Part shown: one piece after another, positions 25,701 to 40,700 of the stretch
Layout: every line of letters begins with the position of its first letter
How positions within the stretch are numbered: the first letter of the stretch is position 1
DNA from: Ciona savignyi
Lineage: Eukaryota > Chordata > Ascidiacea > Phlebobranchia > Cionidae
Reading direction: 5' to 3'
Assembly (NCBI GenBank): GCA_000149265.1
Contig: CH003302.1
Coordinates: 162,894 to 226,893, forward strand
DNA length: 64,000 nt
Notes under the pieces: generated by a model
Seen by the model: only the letters and a program-made list of their open reading frames with translations
Database searches by the model: none
Told to the model about the DNA's origin: nothing
Position numbers and translations under genes: made by a program

Positions 25701-28700
25701 GGTATCTTGCAAATCTTACGATCAACTGCTATCTCGGACTATCAGTGGTACCTCACGACCTGCGTATAGTCTGCAATGAATATGGCGACTGGTTCCCTTT
25801 AAGCAACCATACCTGGTGCCAAAGTAAGTGAATCTTAATAATTCACAAATGGCATTAAAGCCAGAATTAATATAAGGTTGCTTATCTTAACCTGGGTATT
25901 AGGTCCTTAACAACAGGAACCCTGTTTAGGTAAGGTAAGTGTCTAAGGATTTTTTCTACAGTCACTTTATGTACAGTTGTGTAAAGCTATTGGTAACATG
26001 TTTTGTTTTTGATTTCTTACCTTCAAACTGAAATTTAAAAGTCATATCAAACAATAAACACACTGTAATATCTACGGCAAGCCAACCAGACAAGTTATCA
26101 TGACCATAATTTGCTTGCTTTACATTTCATTTGTATCTCTTTATTTAAGTATTGCTTTAAGTTCCAACACTCCACACATTCCAGATGTAACTTGCAGTCC
26201 ACCAGTGGTGAATGCCACGCACACCCAACCAAGTACTGAACTAAGGCAGTTGTATCTATACGCCGACACACAACAATATTACTGTGACGAAGTTGGTAAG
26301 CAGGTTTTGAGTAAAAAAAACTTTTTATATCTGGCATACAAGTGATAAATATGCTTTCTTTTAGTATTCGAATGTAGTAGATTATACATGGTTTATTACT
26401 GGGAATAAAAAAAAGGTGTCATCTCACTGGAAATTATCAGATTACTGCAAAACAGGATTTGTGTTAAGGAGTCTTTGATGGTGCTGAAAGATTGGTGGCT
26501 TTATGGTGGTTTGTTAGATTGTAATCGGAAAAGTGAAAATATAAAACCCGTTGCTATTTAGTAAAAGAACTTAAATTCAGTGGTTTATTGGATTAAATAA
26601 AGCTAAAAGCCAATAATATTCAACACACTGCAATAGCTGTTCCAATAAAGGTCTATGGTATCTGACTAGACCAGTGATTTTCAACCTTTTTGCTGCACTG
26701 GAACCCCATGGAAACATTCTACTGATTTGAGGAACCCCTGTGCAATAATGTGCAATAAAATGTAATGTTTATTCATTTAAAATTAAAAGTTGCGCAACCC
26801 CTGGACTGTATTGGCGGGACCCTAAAGTTCCGCGGAACCCTGGTTGAAAACCACTGGGCTAGACACACAATACATTCCTTACATATACCAGGAAATCAAA
26901 TTCATATTTTTAGGTGTTTATTTTAGACGTTGGTGTTGGCATTCTTAGTTGTACAGTGTTGTGTGATAACCTAAAGGATTTTAGAATCAATACTCCAATC
27001 GAACTAATTATTTTTCAGGCTTTGAATTAAGAATTGGATTCCTGATTCACAATCCACACAGAAGTTCTTGCCTCTCACTCAGTGGTACCAACTCAATTAC
27101 CATGGTCTACCCTTGTGTTAGGGAGGACTTAAAGCAAACCTGGATCTGGGAACACTATTTTCAACTTAAGTCTGCTTATTCACAGGTATAATTTGTCTCC
27201 TTTTCAGGTATATTAGTGAGAAAATATCGCCCCGGTTATGCACGACACACTGCAATAGCTCAGGTTAACTGTGTATAGTGTTCTTGCATATACCTATATG
27301 TGTGGCAGGGCTTGACATACACGCTTGTCCGGGACAGGTGATTTATTGCGTGGGACATGTAGATATTGCGCGGCGCTTGTCCGACGGGACAAGTTAAAAA
27401 TGCAAACTAAACGCTGTTTTCACTATCTTTCACCGCCATATATATCTTCGAGTTATTACAATTCGAGTGCAACATAAAAAGCCGATTTCAAACGACAGCG
27501 TAGCCTATGTTATTTGTTAATACCAATCTCACGCGCATTCGTAACACAAGATATTGGATATGGTCTTACTGAGTAATATTAAACGTGATACAATATAGTT
27601 ATTGGACAAGATAATTTTGTAAAATAATATCATCCAGGGCCAAAAATTCATCAAATTTTGGGCGAGTAAGAATTTACTCGCATGTGGAAGCTCACGCGAG
27701 TAACAGGAGTATACATGGCTAGCAATTGTGGTTTGTATGACGTAGCACATGTTTAAATCTGGTATTATAACAATCTGACATATTGATGCAAATGAGTATT
27801 ATATACTCCAGTATTCGGACACGCCATGTGTATAATACAAACGGTAGACGCCAGTTGAATATAAAACGGTTGCGGTGAACGTTACTTAGTTTTTTATAAA
27901 ACGGTTGCGGTGAACGTTACTTAGTTTTTTATATGCGGTTGTAAATTCTTACTCGCACGGTGTGCGTCACACGAGTATTAGTAGCGTTACTCACGGGGAT
28001 TTTTGGCCCTGTCATCGACTTCGTGCAAACCGCAACGAACCAAGAAAGACGATTCCCGTTTCTATGATAAGAAACGTCTTTTGGGGAGTGATTACGTAAT
28101 CGTTTAATATTGCGGTAATCAAATGGTCTGGAACGGCAGGAATCGGGAAATTAAATTGTGATTTTTTATGGGACAAGTGTAAGCTAAATGGGACAGGTCA
28201 ATTTTGTATTGAACTTGTCCTACAGGACAAGTGTTCTAAAAGCTTTATGTAGAGCCCTGGTGTGCTCCTGTGTATTATCACACTTAAGCACACACATGAG
28301 CATGTTGCGTTTTCCCATTAAAAAGATTAAAATATGCTTTCACCATTATTGTAATTGTAAAAAAAAACATAATTTTTCGCAATCGACATAGAGAACCAGT
28401 CCAACTGAAAAATTATGGGATTTGCATAAAAAAATTTTAAAGCAAAGGCATATATGTTTAATTGTATTATATTAAATATTTTAAAAATATCTATTATGTG
28501 TCTTAACAAAATGATTGTTTTAAACTTTAGGAATGTCTTACTCGCTCAGGGAATTCTGTCTCCTTGTCCCCCTGCAAGCCAGATGATGCCATGTAAGTTT
28601 TTTGTGATTCTTCTTTTATCGAAAACCAACCTTGCAACACTGCGAAAATATTATCAGGCAACACTGGGACTGCCCTGTTCTTCACGAACATCACATGACG

Positions 28701-31700
28701 CTGACGGTTAAAGGGACTGAACTTGCTCTCAGGTATTTCTTTTTTTGGTTCTTTTGGCATTAAGTCTGGCCAGTTGGCTTAGTGGTAGAGCATCGGACTA
28801 TCAGCCGAAAGGTTGTGAAATCAAAACCAACTACTTGTGCGATGGTTAAATTTGCTTGAACATAAAGATAACTAAGTGCAACCTATTTTATTGAACTTAC
28901 TACAATAAATCTAGCCATTTGACTGTGCGCAGTTGATATTTAGTAGAATATACATGTTGTTTTCTCTTTGCGTTTTGGCACTTGCTCTCTGCGTTTTGGA
29001 ACTCGCTCCGTTAATGGATTCTTATCCAATTAAATTTAGTTATAATGAAATCTTCGGTTTAGGTACTTCTTGATTAACTTCCTTTTTAACTAACTAATTT
29101 ATTATTGATTTTAAAAAAAAGCTAGAAAAAAATTTAGAGGATATAAAGAATATATTTTTGTTTCCTAAATGGATTAAAGTTTAAAATTGTATGCAACAGG
29201 CCAACTCGAAATTCAAATGATGTTGGAGTATCAGGCCAGATTGATGCTTTGATTAACTGGTTTATAGTTGAGAATGGTATACAACAAAGTGTTTGTGTGG
29301 AGCAAGGTTAGTGATTTGTTAAAAGTTGGGATATTATGGAAATTGGATAATTTCACAAAGATAAGATTTTACTGCAGTAAACATGAGTTACAAGGATGTT
29401 AAGGTTATAAAACATAAAGTATATTGAATTTTTTTTACAATGAGAATCATCAAATAACCGTAAGGTAGTCTCAGATTGTTTCTTTTAATATTTGTTTTTC
29501 TACAAATAGAATGTAACATAAAATATCAAAAGATAAAAAAAAAACAGTTAGGTTAGAAAATAAAAATGTAATATAATGATGCGCTTAATAGCAGCACAAA
29601 CCTTTTATCTTGAACATCAACTTATGTTTTAATTAGTTAAAAAGCTCTATCAGTACGAACATGTGCAATTTAAAGGCATATAAACAAATTGTGGTATTGG
29701 CAAGCCACCTAGTCAACATTATATAAACCCGGGGGTTTTGATAAAACTAAATGAACATCTTACTCGTATATAACACATTACCATAACTTCACCTTGCGTA
29801 CTTGCGAGGTAATCTTACAAATTTCGTGTAATAACCCCTTCATGTTTTCCCACTCACAAATAAAACACAAATATATCTTATTTACCAGACATTTGCTTTG
29901 ATTACATTGCTTATCCATCAGCTAAATATCGTAAATCATTCCAGATGGCCACCCTGTACTAGAAACAACTTGTACAAGATTTGGGACATGGAATCTTCCA
30001 GCTGCGGCAATAAAATGTGTCATACAGAGGTGTCCTCCACTCCGGGACATTGAAGGAGCAACCAAGGAGCTACGTGAGTTAATTTTACAAGTTTACCAAG
30101 CTCAATACAACCGTACACTCTATCTAATGTTTTGTTTAGCGATTTAAAAAAAACACTTGTTATAATTGTAATAATGTGTTCTAACACATTTACTTCATGT
30201 GGGTTATTGACTCTATCTATAACTTCTGAGTTCCTGGCAGGTCTAAGCACGTGTATACATTAAAGCACTCGTTATAGCGGTCTTCATTGTATTGCGTCAA
30301 GTATTGAATGTCCTTGAGATTTACATAAAGCATTGTGGGTATTATAGTGTAAAAACACTAGGGGCGCTATATTTAACTATTACAATAATGATTCTATTTT
30401 ATTTATACAAGGAATTTTCCAAGGTAAATTTTTCAAGGGGTGTATTGCGATTAAAATTACATTTCTGTCTACAGATGGAGAGCTCCCTATTTATGGTGTG
30501 ACTGCAACTTACACATGCAGAGCTGGTTTGTGGCTGAAACCTGGTCTTGTGTCGGAAACTTTAACCTGCGATGAAACTGGCAATTGGCATCCCAATCTAG
30601 ATGTATTGCATTGCACAGGTACTTTCGTGTGGTCAAATTGTTCACAGAGAGTCTGTTTCCTCAGGCTTCTTGATTCTAAATGATTTTTTTTATCTACTCT
30701 CGATGCTTGTTTTAAAGCTGTCTAAAAAATCTGCAGAAGTGTCTCCGCACACCAGAGGTTTTGTAATTTTTGTAATGCCATAAACTATTTTTTAGAGTAG
30801 GTGTTAAAACTTTAAAAATGTTGAATTATGGTTGTTTATAGATCTGATGTGTCCTATTCCACACCCAGTGCAATATGCCTCAGTGTCAGGTCTGCTGTGG
30901 TCGTATCAAAAAAGGATTACCTATTCATGTGGCTTAGGTAGGTTTTTTAATATATTAATCTTTGTGTTAAGCCCTTTTTGTACTAAAGGTAAATGAGGCA
31001 TGCTTAATTCTTTGTTATATTATGTCAGAAAATTAAGCTTTATTCAGACAGGTGTGTCTCAACCTGTAATTTTTGTACACCTGAGTGTGCTTAACATGCA
31101 TCTGCATGCCTGAAATGAACATAAAAAGTATACATTTGCATCAGTCTAGCAGAACAAAATAAACAACCAGTTTTTGCATCATAACTTGTTAAAATGTTTA
31201 ACCAGAGATAAATTAGTTAGTTTAAAAGTCACGCAATGTTACTTTAAAGATAAATAGCTTGTTAACATCCCAGGGTTTTGGTTCGGACGGGGTTCATTTT
31301 CAAAACAGGTTACTTGTGGGGCGGATGCAAAGTGGGATCCTGACCCAATGACGATGGTTTGCAAAGGTTGGAAACCTCTTTTTTGTTTGATGTAGGATTA
31401 CCACAGTTGCTAGCTAGTCAGCTGTAACCTTTGTCAAGACATTCAGTACACATTACATTCGATTAATGTGTTATACAAAAGCTAAAAACATCTCCATTGT
31501 AATTTTAACTCTGCAGTGAACTATCCTATGCTTCCCCTATAACAAGACATTTTACAGTGAAACATGCAGCTTGCATTCTATCATTACAATTATAACTTCC
31601 ACATATTAGTAACACTTGCATTGACTTCACAGAGGTCAAATGCGGCGATCCAGGTCCTGTTCCCTTCGCTAGTTACCATCTTGCAGGGGGGGAGGCAGAT

Positions 31701-34700
31701 TACGGGGGGGTTGTCAAGTAAGTTTAGTACTTATCTGTTTCAGCCACACGCTAGCTGTGGGCCACTAGTTTAGATAATTTACAATCTGATAATGATTATT
31801 ATCATATCAGAATCGTCAGATTACTGTATTCTTTAACTAATACATGCTCGGATATATTTTTTCAGGTCTTTGACAACTTTTTATACATTTCTATATTAAT
31901 TTAAACTAAGTTATGAAACAAAATATGCTTCTGGTGCGTAAGCCATGAATCCTGTACATTTGTTTTTGGAATCGACAAAATAAAAGTAGAAATGATGTCG
32001 AAAGTAATTATCAAACACAACTCTTATTAGAAAGTTTATCTGTATTCGCATTAAGTGTTGCACTTGAAATTTGTTTAGTGGAATTTCATTTTTGGAGATC
32101 TTTTTACACTGTGGCCCACACTTTCCGGGCCATCCCTTCTCCTAAAGCCGGCTACCCCATTGCACGGGTCGCTGTACCGCACACTTTTCTTCGAGGCTTA
32201 GTGTAATGGTGTAAAATTTTTATAAAATTTATTATTTTAATTTATTTTTTTTTATGTGTGTTTAGTGGCCACGTCTAATAATACCGAAATTTGATAATTT
32301 ATTGTTTTTTAGTCGTGTTCGAACGAATGTGTTTTTGCCCTTTTTACAGTTTTTTTAAAATTATTATCAAAGGTCCTGCTTCATGTTTTCATCGTGAAAA
32401 CAAAAAATAAACTAAACTTTTTTGACTTTTCCTCTCTTCTCAATCTACCTTATAAACTTCCTAATTATATCGATGAATAGCAATTAAGGGGTTTCACTTT
32501 TCTGTGTTTATTCTCTCCAGGTACCTTTGTGCACCTGGTTACTGGATTTATTCGGGACAAATATCGGTAGCCGTGAAATGCCTTTATTCAGGGGCATGGC
32601 AACCTTGGCCGAAATCTATTAAATGCGTCCGTGAGTGAAATGATTGTTTTATTTTATTCAGTTTTATCCAATATTGAGTACATGTTGCATAGAATGAAAA
32701 GTTAAGTTGGCAAAAATATAGGTCTCTTCAGAACCACTTTCTGCTAGGTTGTGTTTTTAGTAAAGTAAATTAACAGTTGTTGTCCCAATTTAGTGGTTTT
32801 ATATTCATCCGCATAGTTTGGTTGGTTAGAGGGTCGACTTGTTGCTGAAAATTGTTGAATTGAAACCAGTTGCTAAGACGGTTGTGTTTTTAGGAAATAC
32901 AGATATGCTACATTAAAACACTAACAATTTTTTAAGGATATGCCATTAACTGCAATGACTTCAGTAATCACATAATGTGGTTTTAAATTCATCTGAACAA
33001 TATTCAACCTTTGACACTTTACATTATTTTTTATTTTAAACCATTTTTAATATTTCCCAGGAACGTTCTGTTATTTTCTTCCTTATGTACCATTTACCAA
33101 CAAGGAGGAAACAATTGGACCGACTGGAGGTAATGTTATATGTTTTGTGTCTCGGAAAATCACCTAATAAGAGCGCGTCAGACATTCTTGAGAAGGTGGA
33201 AGGGTTGCTGGTTCAAACCCTGTTTATCATAAGTGTTTTTAAAAACCAGAAATAACTTCTCTATTCCACGCGACACGGTGTAATACCTCTTATAAAATGC
33301 GTTGCTTTCAACAGTGTTATATCACCCAAGTCCGACCGGTTAGTCTGGTGGTTTAGTGCGACTTTTAACTTAAAGGTTTAAGGTTCGCAACTGGTCGCTA
33401 GCTAGAGGGTTGTGTCCTTGGGCAAGGCACTTTACGGACATTGCCTGTACCCAGGGGATTAATGGGTTCTACCAAATTGAAGGAATGTCTCAATCATATG
33501 CAACACATTGCAAAAGCTCCGGTAACCCAGCAGTAGACGCAAGTTGATCTGACGATTGCATGTGTGTTAATTTCCTTGGTTTTCCCATTCACAGAGATAA
33601 GCATAAATATCCTATCCCATTCTCTTGTCTGCTTGAAGATAAAGCCGAAGTATAATCCGTGTAAAATTAAATAAATTTTAATGTTTGATGGAAAATGCTC
33701 TAATCTTCTCAATCCAAGTTTAATATGACGATAAAGATGCCTAACCTAGTTTGTATCTTAATCATGTTATCTACTACATCCACAGTGCATCCGGTTATAT
33801 ACATTATTCTAGTAGACCATGTCTTGTACCATCTTGCAATCAGAACTCTTTAATGTTACGTAACTGACCATCAAAAGAGTGTGTAGAATGACCATGTTCT
33901 GTTTAAGTGTATTGACTTATATAGAGCACAAAAGATTAGATTTTTTATATCCATTCGTGCGTCTAATTTAAAAAAGCTTTACCTCACGGGTGAGTAAAAG
34001 TTGATGTCAATTAAACAATTTCCTGCAGAGAAAGTGATAACGTTCACATGCTACGACGGTCACTGGATTAAGCCGAATGTGTTCACCGCAGATGTGGTTT
34101 GTAAAAGTAGTGGGACCTACCAGCCTGACCCAATGAAAGTTGTGTGTGCAAGTAAGCCCCGTGTTAAAAGAATCAGTTTTGGTGAATTTGTTCCTCTTTC
34201 TGCACACTTCCGAACAATGTTTGAATCATTTTATTGCTAAAATGATTTTTTGTTTTATGCCCTATAGTTGAGGTCTAGTGGATAGACATGAAAACCATAA
34301 CCAGACGGATGCCCGGTATGATTTTCACATTTACCCCTTGTGTGTTTGTTTATTTTAGCAGTGCGTATGGATAATTTCATTGATTCAACAAAATCAAATG
34401 AATTAATAAAAATTCTAGTAACATAAAATAACATAACAAGATACTGCAAACAGCTAATAAACATAAACATCCATGGTAACCTTACTGTGAACACCATGTA
34501 ATCTTTTAAATTTTAATACACCATTGTTGGATAAATAATGTATTCAGTTAATTTATTGAAAGGTTTTGTGACATTAATGTGCCACCTAGAAGTGTAGTTG
34601 GTGTAAAAATAGCTAATACACTTTTAAATCAAGAAACTTAGCACACTTTGTTTTTGTGTATGCAACGTCATATTTTTCTTAGTTTTCAACTCATTTTTCT

Positions 34701-37700
34701 TAGTTTTCCATTCATATTTTCTAGTTTTCAAAAATTGAACAAAATGACACCAGATAAATTAAAAACCTTTAGACCAAAATATTTTAAAGGATCATAATTC
34801 TATATTTAAAATAGAAATTACTTGTAAAATATGACTTCCACAGGAATAAAATGCCCCCCAATATTCCCGGTCCTCAACGGCACTGTGGTGGGAAACAACA
34901 CAGATGCCGGCTCCACTAGGGAGGTGCAGTGTCACACGGGGTTCTGGATCGACCAGTCGGCAGCTAAGAAGACCGAGACCATCACATGCGACATGAAGAA
35001 GGGGATATGGGTGAACCCCAACACTACCTGCATTGGTAGGCTGGTTCTGTGGTTTTATGTACAATTCTAGATGATTTACTGTATTATAGGGTGACAGGGT
35101 GCCAACCGATGTGGTGTTTTCTAAACTAGTAGCTTACTAATTAGTTTTCTTCTATAGAAAGGCAGTTAGTGGATGTTATTTAGGTGGTTAAATAGTGAAG
35201 TGATATTACGTCACGTTCCTCTCCTTAGTTCTCCTGTGTTTTAGTAATAATCGTTTCGCCTTCATTCCTAGTTAATCAACGCGGGTTTTCGTTGCTATTT
35301 AGGTCCTTGTGTTTTTGCCCTTGTTTTTCCATTTACCGTTATGTTGTGCTTTGTTTGTTTTAAACTAGGTTTTCCATTATTGCAGAAATAGCCTGCTTAT
35401 TAACGTTGAATAAAGCTAAGTTAATCGACTTCTGTTGTCGTTTCCGTTAGCGTCCCAGTTCAATTTAAACAAAAGACATATTTACCACAGTGCAATAGCT
35501 TGGGTAACTGGACTCTTAGTACAGGTCTCATAATTGTACGTGTATAACACATGTGACTAATTTATACTAAGTGTTAAAATATGTCTTACACTGTGGGTGA
35601 AAACAATTACTAGCTAAAATGTTGCAATTCATATTTACGTCCATGTCACCTTAAAACCTATTTTAAACAATTTCCCCAGTGATTTTTTCAACAACTGTAG
35701 TTCTAATTCTCTTTTACCGTGTATTTTACTAACTCTGATTCCAACCCACAAATACCAACCCCCACAACTTCTCCAATGGTATTTTATCAACCCAATTGCA
35801 ACCGACAAACCCCCATAGAGACAGAATGCGAGGATCCCGGCGACCTGGTATCAGCGCACAGGTTCATCCAACCAGCTTCGTACAAGTACATGGAGAAGGT
35901 AGTGTACCACTGCAATGAGGGCCACGAACACTTGAGCGGGAACATCTCGAAGATGGAATTTCCGACGGTCTGTGGAGCCAACGGAACATGGGAACCCGAT
36001 CTCCGCTTCATCCAGTGCAAAAGTAAGTGGTTTGCCATCCTGGTTGGAAATGCTGATTTAAAGCTTCAATGTTATGCAGTCAAATATGTTTAGATCGAAA
36101 ACAGCCACTAGCTAAACAGTTGTGTCCTTGTCAAGGCACTTTTGGACTACCCTTTAACCCATTGGATTATTGAATTCTACTCACACTGAATGAAACTATC
36201 ATATACATCATACAACATCTTGGAACAATATATACAGCATGGTTACCTCAGCTATTTATTGCAGTGTATTATTCAATAAAACGGGGAAATGTCTTGATGA
36301 AAGATGAATAGCAAGTGGCTGGTTTGGATCCAACAACCTTTCAACTGACACTCCAACACAGCTTTGCAGCTAACCGACCAATTCACCACAGAGATCCAAT
36401 GCGAATTCAAGGTGGACTTCTACGAGCATGGCAACATCACAAATGGAGACAGCGACACGTACTACTTCGGAGATGTGGTCTCGCTCAAGTGTTATGAGGG
36501 ATACTGGGTGTTCCTGGACAAGGGAAGCAAGGATCTCGACTTTGTGTGTTCAGCGGAAAAGGAATTTTTCCCAAACCCTGTGTATGTGAAGTGCTCAGGT
36601 AAAAGTAATTCATTGTAGGTGTTGTCGCTAAGCGTCGAGCTTGTGCTTATCGACACAACACTAAATAGCTCTGCTTTGTTATGCATATTTTAAAAATGAT
36701 GACCGTCTTTTCTTACTTTGGTGATCAGCAAGAGATTTGTACACACTTTATGTTTATTTCTTTAATGCACAAGTATATAGTTCTTTAAAAACTTACAGTG
36801 TATAAATGCACTCATTAAAAGATTATCTGTAACTCAATTGTGAGAATTAATTGCAACTTTAGAAAAGAAGCCTGTGAAAATTCCAAAAACAATTTTTTTC
36901 TGAAATTCTATTTAATAATTTTATTTTTTAAATAATTCTTATAAAAATAAAAGTAAAAGATACAATAATTAAAGTCAAATACCAGTATATCTTCTATTTA
37001 AAAACTGCTACTATTTTTTAAATGTATGAAACCGAATGGTGGAAAGTAAAATTATTTTTTAATTAAAACGCCCAAAAACGTTGTACATCATTACACTGAG
37101 CCACATGACTTTTATGTAGTTGTTCAATGTCCGAGGCCACCAGAGATAGCCCACGCAACATTGGTTGGCAACCACACCATGTACAAATCGGTCATCACCT
37201 ACCAATGTGAGGTCGGGTACGGCTCGACCGCCCGACCACCAAGGACCATGTGGCCGTTAACGTGTCAAGATAGTGGGTTGTGGGATATTCACCCAAGCAC
37301 AGTTCAATGCAAATGTAAGTCTTGATTTTATAATGCTGTAATTATGCTAATATATGTAAATAAATATGCATTTTGCAGCTACAATACCTTTTTTCTTTTT
37401 CTAGTTTAATTTTAAAATTTTACTTTAAAATAAAAAAATCAAGTATGTATTAACTTCTTCAAATAAAAGGTTTATAAAATAAAGGAATACTAGAAATGTC
37501 ACAATAAATATAAAAAAATGCAAAAAAACCCTATTCGAAAATTTCATTGTTAGTTATAAAAACTAGCAGTAACTTTATAAGACATTAAAATTTGCATTTT
37601 ACTCTTGTAAATATTCGAAAACAGTGATCAACTGTTTTGAGCCGAACCTGGTGGAATTTGCCACGAAAGTTGGAACAAACTACACCTACAGCAACATCGT

Positions 37701-40700
37701 GCAGTTCCACTGCAGCATCGGCAAGTGGTTTCGACGTGGTGTGCATGTCGAGAATGTTATCTGCGAAGCAAACTCCTACTGGAATGCTACCTTCGATCGT
37801 TGTACAGGTGCTCATAATCGTTTAAAACGGAAAATGGCAGTAGTAAATGGGTCGGAAAAGATAAATGTAGTTAAGTGGTGATATAGGATAAAGGTAGTTA
37901 AGGGGTAAGATAGGATAAATGTAAGTAGATATTTATCATCCCGAGTTGAAAAAATGTGTTTATCAGTTGTTACATTGGCAAGCATGAGAATACACCGTGG
38001 CCACCGCCAGGTTACCGAAGGTATTGCAATATAATTAATTTAATTTAAATATAAAATTAAAATGTCGTATTATTTAAACTTATTAAACTACTGGTTTCGC
38101 GTGATGTCTGCTTAGTGCTTTGCCCAACAACAGTTAGAAGCTGGAATTGATCCAACAACCATTCATGTAGTAGCCCGACTAATCTAATCCTATTCCAACG
38201 CATACAGTTGTCGAATGTCCCCACCCTTCAACTGTGACGGGCAACGCGAAGTTCATTGGTGATGATGTCACTTACTTGAACCTGATCACGGTTCACTGTG
38301 ATCACGGCTACATGATCGCTCCCGGGAGGTCTCGCGCCACCATTCGATGCTTGGAAAGAGGGTCGTGGAACCTCAAAGATGATAACTTCACATGCAGACG
38401 TGAGTATTATTGTGATATCATATTGATTTGTTCGTTTGAATTGAGTTTTGATGATATTTTAATAAAACAAACATTTTCTGTATTCTTCCTGTTCCACTTT
38501 TTTACCAATTTTTTCACATTTTTGTGGTATTCTAATTTCTAAACAAACGTAAAATAGTTATAAATAGTTGTCAAAATGAGAGTCCAAACCTATTTTTTTG
38601 TAAAATTCTCTGAAAGATATAGATATATTGTCCAAAAAATTGACAGTTTTGACAAAAAATTGGGGGAAAATGAATACAAGAATTCCTATGAAAACTATAA
38701 TTATTTTTTTCAGCTGTAATTTGTCGTGACCCCCCACCTGTATGGTACGCCACCACTGTTGGAAGTAACTATTCAATGGGTGGTGTAGTCGCGTACCAGT
38801 GTGATCCTGATTACTCTGTTTCTTGGGATGAAGACAGCATAAACATGACTTGCACTGATATAGCCAGGTGGCATCCAAACCCAATATTGATAAAATGTTT
38901 ACGTAAGTGAATTAAATAGTTTGCATAGGCTAACTTGCAATTATGTTATTGTGCGTGTGAATGATATTCAAATGGTATTCAAATAAAATATTACTTATTT
39001 CTTCTTGATATAATGCAATGCCCATGTCACATCAAACATAAAGGTTATTCACCTAAAAGTGTACTGTATCTTGCAAATTCAATCCAATTTCCATAAATCG
39101 CAGACAACACATCGTTCCTATGCGACAAGCCTCCAGATATCCCAAATTCCAATCTCCTGGTGACAAGTTTCAGCTACGGAAGCGTGGTGAATGTCACCTG
39201 CGTCAACGGCTACTGGTTCTCCCCCCTCAACTATACCGTCCAACTGAGCTGCATGTGGAATGGGGACTGGGATCCCGACCCGACTGATCTCGAGTGTTTG
39301 AGTGAGTTGGGTCGTTCTTGGGCTGTGTTGATTCATTCGTTTAGTTCCTTTTTTAGTGCAAAAAAATGAAAAGATATCAATGCGACTGCTAGCCTTAGCA
39401 ACATTGTTATAAAAAAGCAAGCAATTTTTTTAAATCAAATTTACAATAACCCCGAATGCCAGTAAACCTTGTTTTTTCCGACCCGACGATAAAACATCTT
39501 AAACAATCTAAATGCAACTCCTTAACCCAGGAATAAACTGTAGTGAACCTGAACCACGACCGCAATCAACATACGAAGGGTCGTCATACGTATATAACGA
39601 CGTTGTCCACCTCAAGTGTGACCCACCCACTCGAATATGGATGCCAAGACATGGACATGTATTTTACGATTTGAAATCAAATTACCCTACCTAGTATCTA
39701 TGATGTAATGTATATGCAATTATAGCTATATATACCCAGCAATTAACCCGTAGTACTTCCCAGTATCTGTAATGTCTGTTTTGAGTAAAAATTTCCTCAC
39801 ATACAAATTTAAGCGAAATAAATTATTAGACATTTGAGTCTAGGAGAGGTAGTCTGTTAAAACGAAATAAGTTAGACATTTGAGCAAAATAAATTAGACA
39901 TTCGAGTCTAGGGGAGGTATTCTGTAAAAACACAAAAATATTATTATTTTTTCAGTCGTTCTGGAGCGATTGGGGTTTATTTTTTGGTAACACAAAATTT
40001 TTCGTCCTATCGAAATTAAGTTTTGCCTGCGAACTTAATAAAAAGTTCCGCATTTCGAAATACACTGTCATCTTCACAATGGATCAGGAAGTCTAATATT
40101 ATCCTTCAGTTGGCTGGATTTATTCTTGGCTGAGCTTATTGAGAGATTCTGAAATACTCATATTCATCTCTAAGCATAAGAAAATGATCTTGTACAAGAG
40201 TAGAGTTAAGATTCCCTTACTTGCCTTGACCAAGGATACAACGAACTGGTTGTTGACAGTTTTCATTATTGCAACATATGTTGGTTTAACTAAACAATTT
40301 GAATCTACTTTTTACGAACATAACCCGACATTTCAGGACATGGTTGAAACCTTCATGAAGAGTGTAGCTCTCCAATGCAATGCGGATGGGTTGTGGCACC
40401 CCCGACCTGCAAATATATCTTGCTTGGGTGAGCGACCAAAGAATTTTATTCCCGTAAATGAGAAAATAAGGGAGTGTCATCACACCGTAGTCTGATTCCC
40501 TGTCATCAATTTAGTTTGTTTCCCTGTCATCAATCATTAAATTAGCCAAGCTATTGCAGTGTGTTTAATTTGCTTAAACGCTGTTTTTTTCAGTTTTAGT
40601 AAAACCCATTAATACATTGGTTCTAGGCAATCTATTAAGTGTTTTGCCAAGAGCACCATCACTTAGGTAGCTACCAGTTTCGATTCAACAACATTTTAGC

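Noticed and set aside
28768-28860. True tRNA gene
   Set aside because: A-box-like and B-box-like matches are present, but the B box is degraded and the arms do not pair well by eye; better explained as a SINE head.
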